A DNA stretch of 64,000 nucleotides from Citrus sinensis (GCF_022201045.2 NC_068560.1:27111501-27175500), one strand, 5' to 3'; counted from the first letter of the stretch, positions 46,461 through 58,800 are shown. Numbers and translations: made by a program. Notes: generated by a model from the sequence alone, not told the origin.

Positions 46461-49400
46461 TCACAAGTTAATAATCCCAATCAAGTCCAAAGAGTTCCTG
46501 AACTTAACTGTTGGCAAAGGTTTTGTTAGCATGTCTGCTGGATTTACTTCAGTAGGAATTTTAATGACATTGATCACACCATTTCGAATTTCTTCCCTGA
46601 TAAAGTGCATCCTCACATCCACATGTTTTGTTCTTTCATGGTACTTGGGGTTTTTGCTCAACTGTATAGCACTTGAGCTATCACAATTGACAGTGACTGA
46701 TTCTTGTTCCAAACCTAGTTCTGTAACTAACCCCTTTAACCATAATGCTTCTTTCACCGCCTCTGTTAAAGCAATATACTCAGCCTCTGTTGTTGAGAGA
46801 GCAACTACTGATTGTAATGTTGACTTCCAGCTCACAGCTCCACCACAGAGAGTAAATACAAGACCAGTAACTGACCTTCTCTTATCTAAATCTCCTGCAA
46901 AGTCAGAATCAACATATCCCATAACTTGGCTAGATGCACCACTGACTTGTCCAAACATTACTCCATACTCTTCAGTGCCTTTAAGATACCTCAGCAACCA
47001 TTTAACAGCTTCCCAATGTTCCTTGCCTGGATTCCCCATGAACCTGCTGACAAGACCAATCCCATAGGCAACATCTGGTCTGGTGCAGACCATAGCATAC
47101 ATAATGCTGCCAACTGCACTGGAGTAGGGAATTCTCCTCATGTGATCAATGTCTGCTTCTTCTTCTGGTTCCTGCTGTTTTGAAAGCTTGAAATGTGCTG
47201 CTACTGGTGTAGTGACAAGCTTTGAGTTCACCATCCCAAATCTACTGACAACCCTTTTTAAATATCCAGATTGTGTGAGAAATAGAGTCTTGGCTTGTCT
47301 GTCCCTTTTAATTTGCATTCCCAGTATCTTAGCAGCAGGACCTAAATCCTTCATTTCAAACACTGCCATTAGCTCAGTCTTGAGCTTCTCAACTTCTGCT
47401 CTATGTTTACATGCTATAAGCATGTCATCAACATAGAGGAGTAGACTGATTTGATCACCTGAGTTCAGCTTCCTGAAGTAAACACAATTGTCATATTCAC
47501 TTCTGCTGAAGTTGTGATTCAGCATAAACTCATCAAACTTTAAGTACCATTGCCGAGGAGACTGTTTCAACCCATACAAGCTTTTCTTGAGCAAGCAAAC
47601 CATGTCTTCAGTTCCTTCCTCAATAAAGCCCTCTGGCTGAGCCATCAGAATTTCTTCTTCTAAGTTTCCATGTAAGAAAGCAGTCTTCACATCCATCTGG
47701 TCCAATTCTAAGTCAAAGTAGGCTGTGATGGCTAATAGAACCCTTATAGAGGAGTGTTTCACAACAGGTGAGAAGACTTCATTGAAGTCTATCCCTTCCT
47801 TTTGTGTGAACCCCTTTGCCACAAGCCTGGCTTTATACCTCACTGTTTTACTTCCAGTAACTCCCTCCTTGAGTTTAAAAATCCATTTGCAGCCCACCAA
47901 TCTTCTTCCAGTAGGCCTCTGAACTAGAACCCAAGTGTTATTGTCTTTAAGTGATGCCATTTCTTCTTCCATAGCACTCAGCCATTTTAGCTTATCTCTA
48001 CTATTCATAGCCTGCTTGTAGCTATCAGGTTCTTCTCCAGTCACCTCATCAGCAACCATCAGTGCATAGGATATCAAGTCAGCAATTCCATATCTTTTGG
48101 GCAGTTTAACTACCCTCCTTTCTCTATCCCTTGCAAGCTGATAGTTATCAAGTTCTGATGTTTTAGTACTTTCTTGATGGTGCTCAGTCATCTCTTTACT
48201 TATTTCCAAATTGTCTCTGGACTCCACCTTCAACTTAGATCTCTTTTGAGGTTCAAATATTTCAACTTCTGTTCCAACCTTCTGCTGCAACATAGCTTCT
48301 TCATTAAACACTACATCTCTACTGATCAAGGTTCTGGATGGCTTGCCATCAATGCACCAAATTTTGTACCCCTTTATGCCTTCTGGATACCCTATGAAGT
48401 ATCCTTTCACAGCCCTTGGTTCTAGCTTGCCCTGACTTATATGGGCATAAGCTGGACAGCCAAACACCTTGAGGTTAATAAGGTTTGGTGGCTTCCCTGA
48501 CCATACTTCTTGAGGTGTTTTAAAATCTAAAGCTGATGAGGGGCTCCTATTTATTAGATATGCTGCTGTATTAACTGCCTCAGCCCAAAAATGCTTTGAC
48601 AGATTTGCATTAAACAGCATGCATCTGACCTTTTCAATTAAGGTTCTATTCATCCTTTCAGCCAAGCCATTTTGCTGGGGAGTGTGTCTCACTGTTCTAT
48701 GTCTTGCAATGCCCTTTGATTTACAAAAATTTTCAAAGTCACTGCTGCAGAATTCCAGACCATTATCAGTCCTTAGCCTTTTAAGCTTCTTTTCTGTTTG
48801 GGTTTCCATAAGTGCAGTCCACTCTTTAAACCTTTCAAATGCTTCACTCTTATGCTTTAGCACATAGACCCACACTCTTCTAGAGAAATCGTCTATGAAT
48901 GAGATGAAGTACCTAGCTCCACCATGAGAGGGAACTTGGGATGGACCCCAAAGGTCTGAGTGAACATAGTCTAAGGTCTGTTTTGTTTCTTGTCTACCAG
49001 AGTTGAACTTTTGCCTTGTGGCTTTACCAAATACACATTTTTCACAAAATTGTAGTGAAGTGATTTGATCATTTCCTAGCAGCCCTTGCTTACTTAATTC
49101 TCTCAACCCCCTTTCACTCATGTGTGCTAGCCTCATGTGCCAAAGTTTGGTTTTATCACTGCTTACACTAGCTGTGATTGCTGGCATAGTTGTTGAGCCA
49201 GCAAGTACATATAAACCATTCCTCCTTATGCCTTTCATTATAACCTGGCCTTTATCTTCAATTTGAAGATTTCCATTCTCTGCTTTTATACTACAGCCCA
49301 ACTGATCCATTACTCCTAAAGATATTAGATTTCTTTTTAATTCTGGAACATATCTAACTTGCTTTAGATCCCTTTCAATGCCATCAAACATCCTAATGCT

Positions 49401-50420
49401 AATGGTGCCAATTCCAGCCACTTTACAAGCAAGATTGTTCCCAAGTAAGACTTTCCCACCATCAATGTTTTCAAAAGTCTTAAAGAAATCTATATTTGGA
49501 CACATATGGAAGGAGCATCCTGAGTCAAGAATCCATTCACCTGAAGATTGCTTTTCTGCAGCAATGAGGACATCAGCATCATCTGACATTCTTTCATCTT
49601 CAGAGGCTACAGCAGCCTTTCCATCAGATTCCTTTTTCAATTTCTCAAGCTTCTTCTTCTCAAAACAGTCCTTGATGTAATGACCTTCTTTTTGGCAAAA
49701 GTAACATTTTCTCTTCTTTTTCTTCTTGTCTGATTTATCTTTCTGGTTGCTGTTCTTCTTGTCTTTATAGAATTTCTTATCTGGTTTTACTTTTGCAACT
49801 AAGCTTTCTGCAGGGTTTTGATCCTTTCCATCTATTCTTCTCTTCAAGTCCTTTGATTCCAGGGCATTCTTTACATCCTTTAATGTAAGTGTTTGTCTTC
49901 CATAAAGCAATGTGTCAACAAAATGCTCGTAAGAGTCTGGGAGTGAGCTTAATAGGATTAGGGCTCTATCTTCATCCTCAAGAACTATATTCACATTTTC
50001 AAGGTCTAAGATCAGCTTATTAAATTCATCCACATGATCTTTCAAAGCTGTTCCATCCTTCATTGAAAACGTGTATAGCTTTCTCTTCATGTACAACCTT
50101 TTGGCTAGGGATTTCTTTAAAAATAATTCTTCTAGTTTCTCCCATAGACCAGAAGCAGTCTTTTCTTTAGACACCTCTCTTAGCACTTCATCCGAGAGAT
50201 GAAGGATGATAGTGCTATGAGCTTTGTTGTTGATAGTCTTCATGTCTCTGCCAGAGCTGGATGATCCTTCTTCTTTCCCTTTCTTGGTCTTTGAGTCTTC
50301 ATCATCTTCAAGAGCAGCATCCAATCCTTGTTGAATCAAGATTGCCCTCATTTTGAGACTCCACAAATAGAAGTCATTGTCCCCATTAAACTTCTCCAGA
50401 TCAAATCTTGTAGATGCCAT
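46461..50420 (-). CDS. Copia gag-pol polyprotein
   Basis: 1319 residues in one open frame. Gag of the UBN2 type from the start ([18 protein letters not shown]), zinc knuckle CX2CX4HX4C (C239, C242, H247, C252), aspartic protease DSG (299-301), GAG-pre-integrase ([10 protein letters not shown], near 426), integrase core with D489, D552 and E588 (a DD35E spacing), reverse transcriptase with [13 protein letters not shown] (near 862) and YVDD (996-999), then RNase H ([20 protein letters not shown]). All catalytic motifs I can check are present and there is no frameshift. With identical LTRs this suggests a recently active element. The order integrase before reverse transcriptase defines Ty1/copia. 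Confidence 0.97.
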   Translation of the reverse strand: MASTRFDLEKFNGDNDFYLWSLKMRAILIQQGLDAALEDDEDSKTKKGKEEGSSSSGRDMKTINNKAHSTIILHLSDEVLREVSKEKTASGLWEKLEELFLKKSLAKRLYMKRKLYTFSMKDGTALKDHVDEFNKLILDLENVNIVLEDEDRALILLSSLPDSYEHFVDTLLYGRQTLTLKDVKNALESKDLKRRIDGKDQNPAESLVAKVKPDKKFYKDKKNSNQKDKSDKKKKKRKCYFCQKEGHYIKDCFEKKKLEKLKKESDGKAAVASEDERMSDDADVLIAAEKQSSGEWILDSGCSFHMCPNIDFFKTFENIDGGKVLLGNNLACKVAGIGTISIRMFDGIERDLKQVRYVPELKRNLISLGVMDQLGCSIKAENGNLQIEDKGQVIMKGIRRNGLYVLAGSTTMPAITASVSSDKTKLWHMRLAHMSERGLRELSKQGLLGNDQITSLQFCEKCVFGKATRQKFNSGRQETKQTLDYVHSDLWGPSQVPSHGGARYFISFIDDFSRRVWVYVLKHKSEAFERFKEWTALMETQTEKKLKRLRTDNGLEFCSSDFENFCKSKGIARHRTVRHTPQQNGLAERMNRTLIEKVRCMLFNANLSKHFWAEAVNTAAYLINRSPSSALDFKTPQEVWSGKPPNLINLKVFGCPAYAHISQGKLEPRAVKGYFIGYPEGIKGYKIWCIDGKPSRTLISRDVVFNEEAMLQQKVGTEVEIFEPQKRSKLKVESRDNLEISKEMTEHHQESTKTSELDNYQLARDRERRVVKLPKRYGIADLISYALMVADEVTGEEPDSYKQAMNSRDKLKWLSAMEEEMASLKDNNTWVLVQRPTGRRLVGCKWIFKLKEGVTGSKTVRYKARLVAKGFTQKEGIDFNEVFSPVVKHSSIRVLLAITAYFDLELDQMDVKTAFLHGNLEEEILMAQPEGFIEEGTEDMVCLLKKSLYGLKQSPRQWYLKFDEFMLNHNFSRSEYDNCVYFRKLNSGDQISLLLYVDDMLIACKHRAEVEKLKTELMAVFEMKDLGPAAKILGMQIKRDRQAKTLFLTQSGYLKRVVSRFGMVNSKLVTTPVAAHFKLSKQQEPEEEADIDHMRRIPYSSAVGSIMYAMVCTRPDVAYGIGLVSRFMGNPGKEHWEAVKWLLRYLKGTEEYGVMFGQVSGASSQVMGYVDSDFAGDLDKRRSVTGLVFTLCGGAVSWKSTLQSVVALSTTEAEYIALTEAVKEALWLKGLVTELGLEQESVTVNCDSSSAIQLSKNPKYHERTKHVDVRMHFIREEIRNGVINVIKIPTEVNPADMLTKPLPTVKFRNSLDLIGIINL

Positions 50421-50449
50421 TGGAGGATTTCAAAGAGCTTGATAGATGA

Positions 50450-50465
50450 CCAAGCTCTGATACCA
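50450..50465 (-). promoter_or_regulatory. Primer binding site (initiator tRNA-Met)
   Basis: Minus-strand TGGTATCAGAGCTTGG starts four bases after the 5' LTR; TGGTATCAGAGC is the standard plant copia PBS. Confidence 0.9.
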
Positions 50466-50468
50466 TTT

Positions 50469-50925
50469 TGTTGTGAAACAGACCAAATTCGTAACCCAGC
50501 TGAAACAATTAACCAATTTTGCAAACAAGCAAGAACCCAGAAAACGAACCAGAGGATACAGTCAAGTAATCAAGAACAAGAAAGCAAACTTAAACAAGAG
50601 ACACAAAACAGAGGTTAACGTGGTTCAGTACTATGAGTACTTACATCCACGATCAGGAACAGTAGAGCCAAAGCTTTATTAGGAGATATCACGATTACAA
50701 TGGAATCCACTCAGAGCAAGAAACTAAACTCACACAGAGAATCTTTCTCAACTCACAAACTACCTCGCTAACTGATCAGCTCTCTCTCTCTCACTGAAGC
50801 TTATAAAGCTAGCAGTTTACAGCTGGTTATAATGACTAACTAAAACCACCTGGGGACCCACCCATGCTGACTCAGCTTTCCAGCTCAGCTAATATATAAC
50901 CGAATGTAACTAACTTGATTCCACA
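50469..50925 (-). repeat. Copia 5' LTR
   Basis: 457 bp, identical by eye to 45938-46394. It supplies the promoter of the element (TATA-like CTTTATAAGC on the minus strand near 50800). It also supplies the premature end of the host NLR frame: 12 LTR-encoded residues follow the insertion, then a stop at 50885. Confidence 0.95.
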
Positions 50926-52522
50926 TAAATAGAAATTCAAGTTTTGGATATTCCAATCCTTCAGGCAACTCAGGAATAATACTATCTATTATAGAGATCG
51001 CATAGCATTTTTCTAGTGCATCCTCATCATCTGGCCATCCCCACACATTCTCATCTCTCACCACAAATACATTTTGGTCATGACATGCAGTTGAAGTGGC
51101 AACATCACGAACAATATCATGCATAGAAAGCTCTTCATTGTTGTCACCAGCAAGCAACAAAGAAGAGTCTCTAAGTTCTTGGACCAATGCATCTAATTTG
51201 ATTCGTGCATCAGCCATCTTATTGACTCCTTTCAATATACCCCAACCCATGCAGTATTTGAACAAGTCTGAAGTAGCAATACGATTACCCATTAGACTAC
51301 AGAGCAGAAGAATTTTCCGAAGTTTGTCACCTCTTAAATACTTGATACTCAGGTCAATAGCTGAATAGGCCTCTGCTGATATTCCTTCAAAATTTACCGA
51401 CGAAGGCGCTCGGAGTTGTTGCAAAGCATTCTTCCATTCACGCATACTTCTGTTTCTCAATGCCCTTGCTATTGTAGTCAAGGCAATCGGTAAACCCCCA
51501 CATGCCATGGCTACATTTCTTGCTGTAGAATTCAACTCACGATGTTCAACATCATCACCCGCCGTCATCTTGAACAATCTCCAAGCTTCCTCTTCATTTA
51601 GAACGCCAATTAAGAAAGGAGATGCCGAACCCATCTTTAACAGTACACCACGATCTCTTGATGTCAACAATATTTTACACCCCTTATGATCATCACCATA
51701 AGGAATTCCAACAGTCTCCAAATTAAGGCATTTCCACAAATTATCTAAAACAACAAGGATCTTCTTCTCCTCCTTTAATCGTTCATACAGCCTACTTGCT
51801 CTTCTAGATACAGATTCCTCGTGCAGCATCAGGCCTAATTTCTCTGCAATTTCTTTTTGAAAATCTTTTATGTTTGGAGTTTGGGAGACCTCCGAAAAGA
51901 CCACCTGATCAAAGATCTTCCTTTCCTTCGCTTGCCTAGCGACCGCCTTCACTAGTGTGGTCTTCCCAATGCCGCCCATACCGTACACCCCGATAATGCC
52001 GACATTCGCATTCGTCAATGCATTTCGTATATCCCTCAAAGTAGAAAATCTTGATTCGAAGGCCTCGTAGCCTGTGCTAGACTGAAGCGATATGTCCTCC
52101 GGAATGGTACGGTAGGAAATTGTATGAAATTGAATGCCTTCTGTTCGGTGATTGACAATAGGCTCCAGCTGCTTCTCTGCAGCCTTGCTAAGTTGATAGC
52201 GGGTCTTTAAATTTGGACACAACCCCTTGAAACAACGGTTATTTGCTTTTTCTTCATCGCCTATAATTTTCTCAGCGTCGATAACGATGTTCTTCGCCTT
52301 TGTAAGCCACTTCTCAACATTGCCTTCAATCACTTCTCCTTGTCTTTTAGCATCTTCAACCCTGTGTTGCATACTGTCCCTGACACCTTTCAGATTCTCA
52401 AGTTCAGTCTTGAGATTCTCAAAGTTGCTCTTGCAGTTACGAAAATAATTGAATTGGCGTTCTGTCGGAGGAGCCAAGCACTTTGCAACATCTATAACAA
52501 CAGTAACTATGCTTTCCACCAT
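50885..52522 (-). pseudogene. Split CC-NB-LRR gene, 5' part (CC-NB-ARC, truncated frame)
   Basis: The first 533 codons of an RPS2/RPS5-group (At4g27190-like) CNL, then 12 codons read from the copia LTR, giving a 545-residue frame. Coiled coil about 20-75 (the NCKSNFENLKTELENLKGVR region); P-loop GMGGIGKTT (181-189), kinase-2 ILVVLDNLW (255-263), RNBS-B CKILLTSRD, GLPIALT (near 343), MHD at 467-469. All switch motifs are intact. LRRs are lost to the insertion, and the rest of the gene is at 41967-45932. If transcribed from its own promoter and ended in the LTR, the product would be a CC-NB-ARC protein without LRRs. Whether it accumulates or signals is unknown. Start at 52522 (MVESIVTVVIDVAKCL) fits the family. 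Confidence 0.92.
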
Positions 52523-53970
52523 CTTTAACCCTTTTCCTTTTCTTCCACTCGATTTTTCTTTCTTCTAACTTTTTTAGAAGTATGTAAATGCGAAGCGAAA
52601 CAAATGGAAACAGAGCAGAGACAACAACTGAACTGTTGATTAGTCTTTTTTTGAAAAAAAAATAATGATACAGAACAAAACAGAGACAACGACAGGACAC
52701 AACAAGATGGGAAGTGAAGAGAAACTAAATAACAAAGTCTGGAGATTACAAGAAAACAGATGCCAAGAGTTGTTGAGATCAGAAGGGGAAAAAAAATAAG
52801 AAAAGGATTCCTCGATCCAGTGAAATTCAAAAGAGTTGATGCAAAACGGAGCAAAGCCGAATAGCAGAACAAGAGTAACCACAATAAACCAAAGCTAAAG
52901 TGTTTCTTGATTAAGAATGAAAGTGTTTCTTGATTGAGAATGAGTGAAAAGAATAACCTTTTATTAAAAATGATTTCAATAGGGGAGGAGGGCCTGAATC
53001 TTAAGAATGATGGTTTGCCGAAAGTCTAAGGATGGCATATATTCCTCAACAAGTGAAGAATGATCACCCATTGCTTCTCTAAGTGCTCCGCTGAAAGTCA
53101 AGCAAAGAATAAACAAATAAAGATAAAGAATGTGAATAAATCAGTAGCTGCAATTAATTCTAGATGTCTTTTGAATTTTGATACCAAATTCTTTTTTTTT
53201 TTTTTTTGTTATTATTTTAGTTAGAAGTCTCTTGATGATACAACTGCAGGACTCAGCTGAGTTGCAACAGTGAGTCCTTTATGGCCTTGCATCGGGTGAG
53301 TCCCTGCAGCTTTTCCTCACTCCTGCAACAGCTAAGTTAGAAGTCTCTTGATGTTACAAACAAAATCTGTAACGTAGCAAACTCCTACTAGTGTAAGTCA
53401 CCTCCAGTCACTTCCACAAAAACTTTTGCTGACTTTTACGAGCGTTGAGCCCACCTACATCAGTTTGACATGACATATACCCAATGAAATTTTTGCATAT
53501 GTACAATACTAATTTTAAAGTAACCGGTTATTCCTGATGATTTCACAATATTTCTTATTTGTGTCTTAGTGTTCCAAGTGTCTTCCATTTTGTCACAAGT
53601 TTTATAAATAGTGTTCTGTTATCACAACTTTTGCATAACGAAAATGATATTTGTCCTAGGTGTCAAACCCCAAAACTTGGGTAAATCGACGCTGTTTGTC
53701 TTTATTTTATTTTTGTTTTACTTCTCCGTAAAGCCCTTAACCTGTTAACTTCCTTCTAGGCGATAGGGTTTGGCTTTAGATCAAACAGCGTTTTATTTGC
53801 CAAATATTTCTCTTCTCCTTCATCGACTGAGGCCCAGCCATTCGCGATTCACCACAATCTGTGGCTGAAATTGTCATTCGCCATCCACAACTCACAGCCA
53901 CCGTCACCCATACCCAACCATTGTCACCGCCACCACAAAGCGACATAGTTAATATATGTGTGTGTTTTAA
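52523..53970. other. NLR 5' flank and intergenic DNA
   Basis: 52523-52900 is likely the NLR leader and promoter. At 53218-53245 and 53333-53358 there is a direct repeat GTTAGAAGTCTCTTGATG about 115 bases apart. No other gene recognised. Confidence 0.4.
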
Positions 53971-54688
53971 TAAATTACTCAGGATTGCTAAGATATGGCA
54001 AGAGCTGTAGATTGAACCTAGGAATTTTATCGATGAAGAAGATGAAATCATTATCAAGCTTCATAGTTTGCTTGGAAACAAGTAATCAATTAAGCTTCTT
54101 CTCTCTTTTTTCTCTTTTTTCTTTTTAAAATTTTTATTCGTTTAGGGGTGGGTTAATTTTAATTATTAGATCTTAAAAAAACTCCTTTTTTTGGGGGTGG
54201 GGGTGCTTTGAATTTGTGTGACGTGCAAGTGGTCGTTGATAGTTGGAAGATTACCAAGCAGAACAGATAATAAAATAAAAAATTATTGGAATACACACAT
54301 CAAGCGGAAGCTACTTAACCGTGGCCTTGACCCTCAAACTCACCGCCCCGTAAACCAAATTCATAATCATAATAATTTCAACAAATACACTATTAATAAT
54401 AATCAAGAAATAATTCAACCCAAGAACTTGATCAAGCCAAAATCAAAATCATCTTTTGACAATGATAACACCACCACCACCACCAACAACAACTACGGCA
54501 TCAGTGGCACGACCACTGATGAAGAGCCACCACAAAATGTATAGCTACATCAAAAAGAGCAAAAGCAAATGCATAGCAGCACCCATTAACAAGAAAATCT
54601 AAACTTAGAGCTATCCATTGGACTTGCTTCTTCTGATTCTGCAAACTCAAAACCTCTGCAACAATGACAACACCTGTGGTAGCAGAAG
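53971..54688 (+). pseudogene. R2R3-MYB repressor relic (subgroup 4, MYB4-like)
   Basis: R2R3-MYB subgroup 4 proteins repress phenylpropanoid genes. Visible parts: the end of R2 (GLLRYGKSCRL at about 53984) joined after a deletion to the start of R3 (RNFIDEEDEIIIKLHSLLGN, about 54019-54081), an intron with GTAATC donor, then [20 protein letters not shown] and [20 protein letters not shown] (54226-54360). Asn/Thr-rich linker codons follow and stop at 54542-54544. Beyond the stops, ENLNLELSIGLASSDS (54594-54650) is the EAR repression motif region expected near the C-terminus. No N-terminal exon is found, R2 is mostly missing and several frames are broken, so it is not functional. Confidence 0.8.
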
Positions 54689-55825
54689 CAAGTTGTTGAT
54701 TACAACAAGTTTTTTGAAGTGAGGTAAGCAGTTTGTTTGTGTTGGCAACTAGGGTTTAGGAGAAGTGAACTGTGTAAGAATTGTACTCAAAATTCTAGTG
54801 TGTTGAAACGAAAAGGAAGAGAAGCAACTTGGTTCTGTCGTTGCTTTTGCCTTATCTAAGCCAACCGATGTCATTTTACAAAGAATTAAAACAAAAACAA
54901 GACGAAATGGCATCGTTTTAGGGCCATTTCGAGGTTTGACCTGGGGCAAACATTAGCATTGTTTGCTTAATGTGTTTGTAATGCTACACTCTAAGTGACA
55001 TGTAATGTAGCTGGCTGCACCACGTGTGAAGTACTAAATATCAAGCCGGAAGTGACAAAAACACCCAAAAAAAATTAAAGTGAGGAAAACACCCAAAAAT
55101 TTTTCAACGGAAAGTCAGGCCAACATGATCTTCAACACTCTGCAAATAACAATTTCAATTGTCTCACTGAGCAAATACTGTGAAGCTAGAAGAAACTGGA
55201 TGGAACAACTCCAATCAAAATATATTTAATGCTATATTCAATGTTGGCATAACAATTGGTCACTGTTAGATTGCATTGGATATAAGATATTCAATAGACG
55301 ACAGCTGAGGATGTATGAGGGATTCCGCCCTGTGCAATAGTAGATTCTATAGCAACGGTAATATAATTGAAAAATAGTCAATATCATTAAATGAGTTTAT
55401 TCACTCAAATACTTTATTCCCATTGGTTATATCTTTATGTTTGACATGAAAATTTTCTTTATTGCATTTTTATTTTTATTAGTTTATTAGTTTCATAAAT
55501 TGTCTTATTTTAATTTAGAATAAACTGCACTGTTAAGGTTGCTGTAAAAAATCTGATAACATCAATCCCTGTGGAGACGATTTGAATACTAATTAGTACA
55601 TTATTTGTTGTGTATATTTGCACATTAACACCAATAATATTAGAAATTGCACACCAGATTATACTGTGATCCCATTCTGATCCCATTCTAGATTGAGATG
55701 GTAAAATCTAAACCAAATTATTAAATTACTATTATAATTTCTTTTCGGTGCAGTGTGCTTGCATGCATGAGGTTGAGACTGTTCGTCTCCCTCACGCATG
55801 TAATTCATGCGTGAGATCCATGGTT
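54689..55825. other. Intergenic, no gene recognised
   Basis: No protein resemblance or repeat pair that I can support. Confidence 0.4.
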
Positions 55826-56612
55826 GCGTGAGGTAAGTGCCAGCCCTTTACGACTAGTTGTTATATAAGTTTCTAGTCTTAAATTTTTCCCAATTAATTT
55901 TTTTTAGTTTCTGGAACAATTAAATCATCAGAGAGGAAAGATATGGCAAGGGAGTCACAAAAAACAAAATGATCAACAGAATAATTTAAATACAAATAAG
56001 AACACATAAATAACACAAGTTATTAACACAAAAAGGACAAGATAAAACCAGAAATTTGATATACAGCCATAAAATTTCTTTACCTATAAAACGTTGAAGA
56101 TTTAATGCATTACAAGGAACAAAATGTGTTATTAATAGTTTTTTTTAAGAATTAAAAAAAATTTATAAGTCAGCAGGATGTATTTAACTGTTGATTAACT
56201 AATATTTATTAATAGATTTTTTTAGAATTAAAAATATCAAGTACACGACTTCGTACGAAATATATAGTTTAATTACGAAAGTATAATTACAAGACATGCC
56301 TACATTAATGCAGGCAAGTACATAGTTGTATGCATGCATGAGGTGGACTTTTGAATTATGGTGGAGCTGTTTATAGTTTTCATGAGAGGAGGGGTTTCAT
56401 TTGGGAAGTTACGGAATAGTTTAATCCATTTTATTTGTCCACCAATTACTTTCCGCAGTTGCCCAACAGCTAAAAACAATTTGCGATTTATATATACTCA
56501 GCTTCCAGACCAATGCATTGTTCATCAATTTCGCTACAAATTCAATAGCTGTTCAAAAGTGAAGGGCTGGCACTTACCTCATGGTTGACTGGCACTTACC
56601 TGACGCAACCAT
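55826..56612. repeat. Segment bounded by a short inverted repeat
   Basis: GGTTGCGTGAGGTAAGTGCC (about 55833) recurs inverted at 56562-56612 as GGGCTGGCACTTACCTCA followed by a second partial copy GGCACTTACCTGACGCAACC. The inside has no gene. The right inverted repeat ends exactly where similarity to the ALG13 intron (38.08 kb) begins. Confidence 0.45.
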
Positions 56613-57530
56613 CGACACATCATATATACTGTTTGAGTTGTGCAACTTAAATTCAAAGAAGCAATTACCTGGCCAGTGGCAAATTAATGCAATGCTTTCT
56701 TTAACTTTTTCATCTACCTGCAGTACAGAAATTTATGAGCTTTACAAAAATGAACTCCATCTGTAAATTTCACCACCAGTCCGCTACGCTTCTTCTCAAC
56801 AAAAACAAAACATGACAACTTGCACCCAATGATAAAGTAGCCAAAGTCCAAAAAAAAAGAACCTTAATAAAACGCTATTTAAAATCTCCATTTCACCCTC
56901 ACAAATCACTATTATACATTTGATTTAAAAATAACAATAACAAATCTGGACAGCGGAGCAAAAATGAAATACAGTTCCATTCAACTAAAGCAGGGAAATA
57001 CCTTAGTTGGTATATATGCTCCTCGGCCCATTTGAATGAGAAGATGGGTATATCCTCTTCTTGTCTTCTTTTTTTTTACCTCCAAATATCCACCACATTC
57101 ACAAGAGCATAAAACGTTTTTTTCCCACCAATACAAACACAATTCTCTTCAACTTCACACTATCCGCGGTATCTCCCATCTGGAATTTCGTTATCTCTGA
57201 CTTGGTTTTGTCCAAAATGTGCACTACCACTGAGCTTTACACCCATAAAAAAAACAACAAAAATCGCTCATAAGTAACTTAAATCATTTCACATTTGTAA
57301 TAAATTAAAATATATACATATATCATATCCAAATGAAGTGACAAGATTTACAGTGCAACAAAATAATCGAGATAAATCAAATAGAATTCCAAACTTTACA
57401 CTGAAGCGTCCAAGTTTAAATACATGTGATGTGATAATTGTATCTGATTCATTTGGGATTTCTGAAAAAATCTCTTCTTTTTTTTTTTTTTTCAAACCAG
57501 TGTGTAATTTTTGTACCGCGTAAAGTGTTA
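56613..57530 (-). pseudogene. Degenerate duplicate of the ALG13 5' region
   Basis: Collinear with about 38075-38990. The minus strand from about 57181 reads MGDTADSVKLKRIVFVLVG, the ALG13 N-terminus with a sense codon at the position where the copy at 38.5 kb has TGA. It then decays: the TTCFDA part is KK-FYA, and WR is followed by a stop in a run of A. GYTHLLIQMGRGAYIPTK follows at about 57003-57056 before a GTATTT donor. Downstream exons are not found, so only the first exon and flanking intron were copied. Confidence 0.75.
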
Positions 57531-57734
57531 CAGTTTGAAATTTGAAACATTCAAAGCCAAAGACAAATCTACGAAGTCATGTAAGAAAAATAATTACCTC
57601 AAGTTTTATCAATTTCATCATCATCAAAAGTCCATCATCGATTTCATGAGCAAACCAATAAACAGCACACGTCACGCGCCAGCAGTAACAGAAAGCATCG
57701 GTGTCAAGGCCCAAGGGGAGGTCATTATCCATTT

Positions 57735-58792
57735 AAGCGCCAGTTTGGTACAGCAGTGACGAAGTTGCTGAATAAAAACCTGCTTGGTATTCAATAAATC
57801 GAATTGTTACCGCTGTGAGTTTAAAAATAGCATACATGTTATTGGTTAACTTTATTATAAAAGAATTATTTTATTATATAATAATTAAAATACACATAAA
57901 TTTAAATTCTTTTTATTTTTTAGAATATGTCTAATAATTTTTATACATGTCTTTTTAAAAAAAATTAAAATTATATAATGTGAAAAAAAATCAATTTAAT
58001 AAAATCTAATGAATTTCATGATCTGTTATATAAAATATGTTAAAAAAATTCATACTAATATATAATCTAAATAAAATTAAAAAATAATGCACATTATATT
58101 CACATTAAATAAAATTTATTAAATTCAATGTTTATTAAAATTATATAATGTGACAAAAATCAATTAAATAAAATCTAATGAATTTCATGATCTGTTACAT
58201 AAAATAAGTTAAAAATTCATACTAATATATAATCTAAATAAAATAAAAAAATAATGTACATTATATTTACATTAAACTTGTTGCTATACACCATGATTAT
58301 TAAAAATATATAACTAGATTGAATGTTAAAAACCATGGTTATGAAATTGATTTTAAAAGTCGCGGTTGACTTGAATGTGAAATTGTTCATAATTCAAAGA
58401 AAATTTATGCAATCATATGCAAGTTTTATTAAATCTTGTAATGAAAAATAAATGTAAAATATAAAAATTATGAACTATTAGATCAAAACTTTAATACTGG
58501 ATAGAACATATAGTAATTATGTGGTGGTAATATAATATATAATGACTTATAGTTAGGGTGTATAGAAAAATATGACATTATTATCTTTTTATTAAAATAT
58601 TAAGGTTATAATATGTATCTTAAAAAAGTGTGGTACCTTATTTAATAGGATATTTATTTTTGAAAAACCCTGTTAAAATAAAAAAAATTATAAAATAAGT
58701 AAATTTTACAAATTCTATTAATTCAATTTTTATTAAAATCTATGAAATAAATAACTTATTAAGTTTTAACCTCAATCTCAAACCGACCATAA
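57735..58792. mobile_element. hAT-type non-autonomous element, 1058 bp, 8-bp TSD
   Basis: Flanked by a perfect 8-bp duplication ATCCATTT (57727-57734 and 58793-58800). Ends are imperfect inverted repeats built around GCCAGTTTG (left) and GTCGGTTTG (right, reverse complement). The interior is non-coding and very AT-rich, with a tandem repeat of about 170 bp. Confidence 0.65.
57964..58285. repeat. Tandem repeat, period about 170 bp, two copies
   Basis: ATTAAAATTATATAATGTGA starts at 57964 and again at 58134. Both units continue with AATCTAATGAATTTCATGAT and ACTAATATATAATCTAAATA. A few substitutions and small indels separate them. Confidence 0.75.
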
Positions 58793-58800
58793 ATCCATTT

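Larger units (their letters stand above)
45933..50930 (-). mobile_element. Complete Ty1/copia retrotransposon with 5-bp TSD
   Basis: Element 45938-50925 (4988 bp) flanked by TAAAT at 45933-45937 and 50926-50930. LTRs of 457 bp at both ends appear identical over their full length. The primer binding site TGGTATCAGAGC (complement of initiator tRNA-Met) lies next to the right LTR at about 50450-50465, and a polypurine tract AAGGTGGAGATTTG lies next to the left LTR at 46395-46408, so the element reads on the minus strand. One uninterrupted gag-pol frame fills the interior. It interrupts an NLR exon. Confidence 0.97.

Noticed and set aside
46384..49680. Plus-strand frames of 80-227 codons across 46.4-49.7 kb
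   Set aside because: Antisense shadows of the copia polyprotein.
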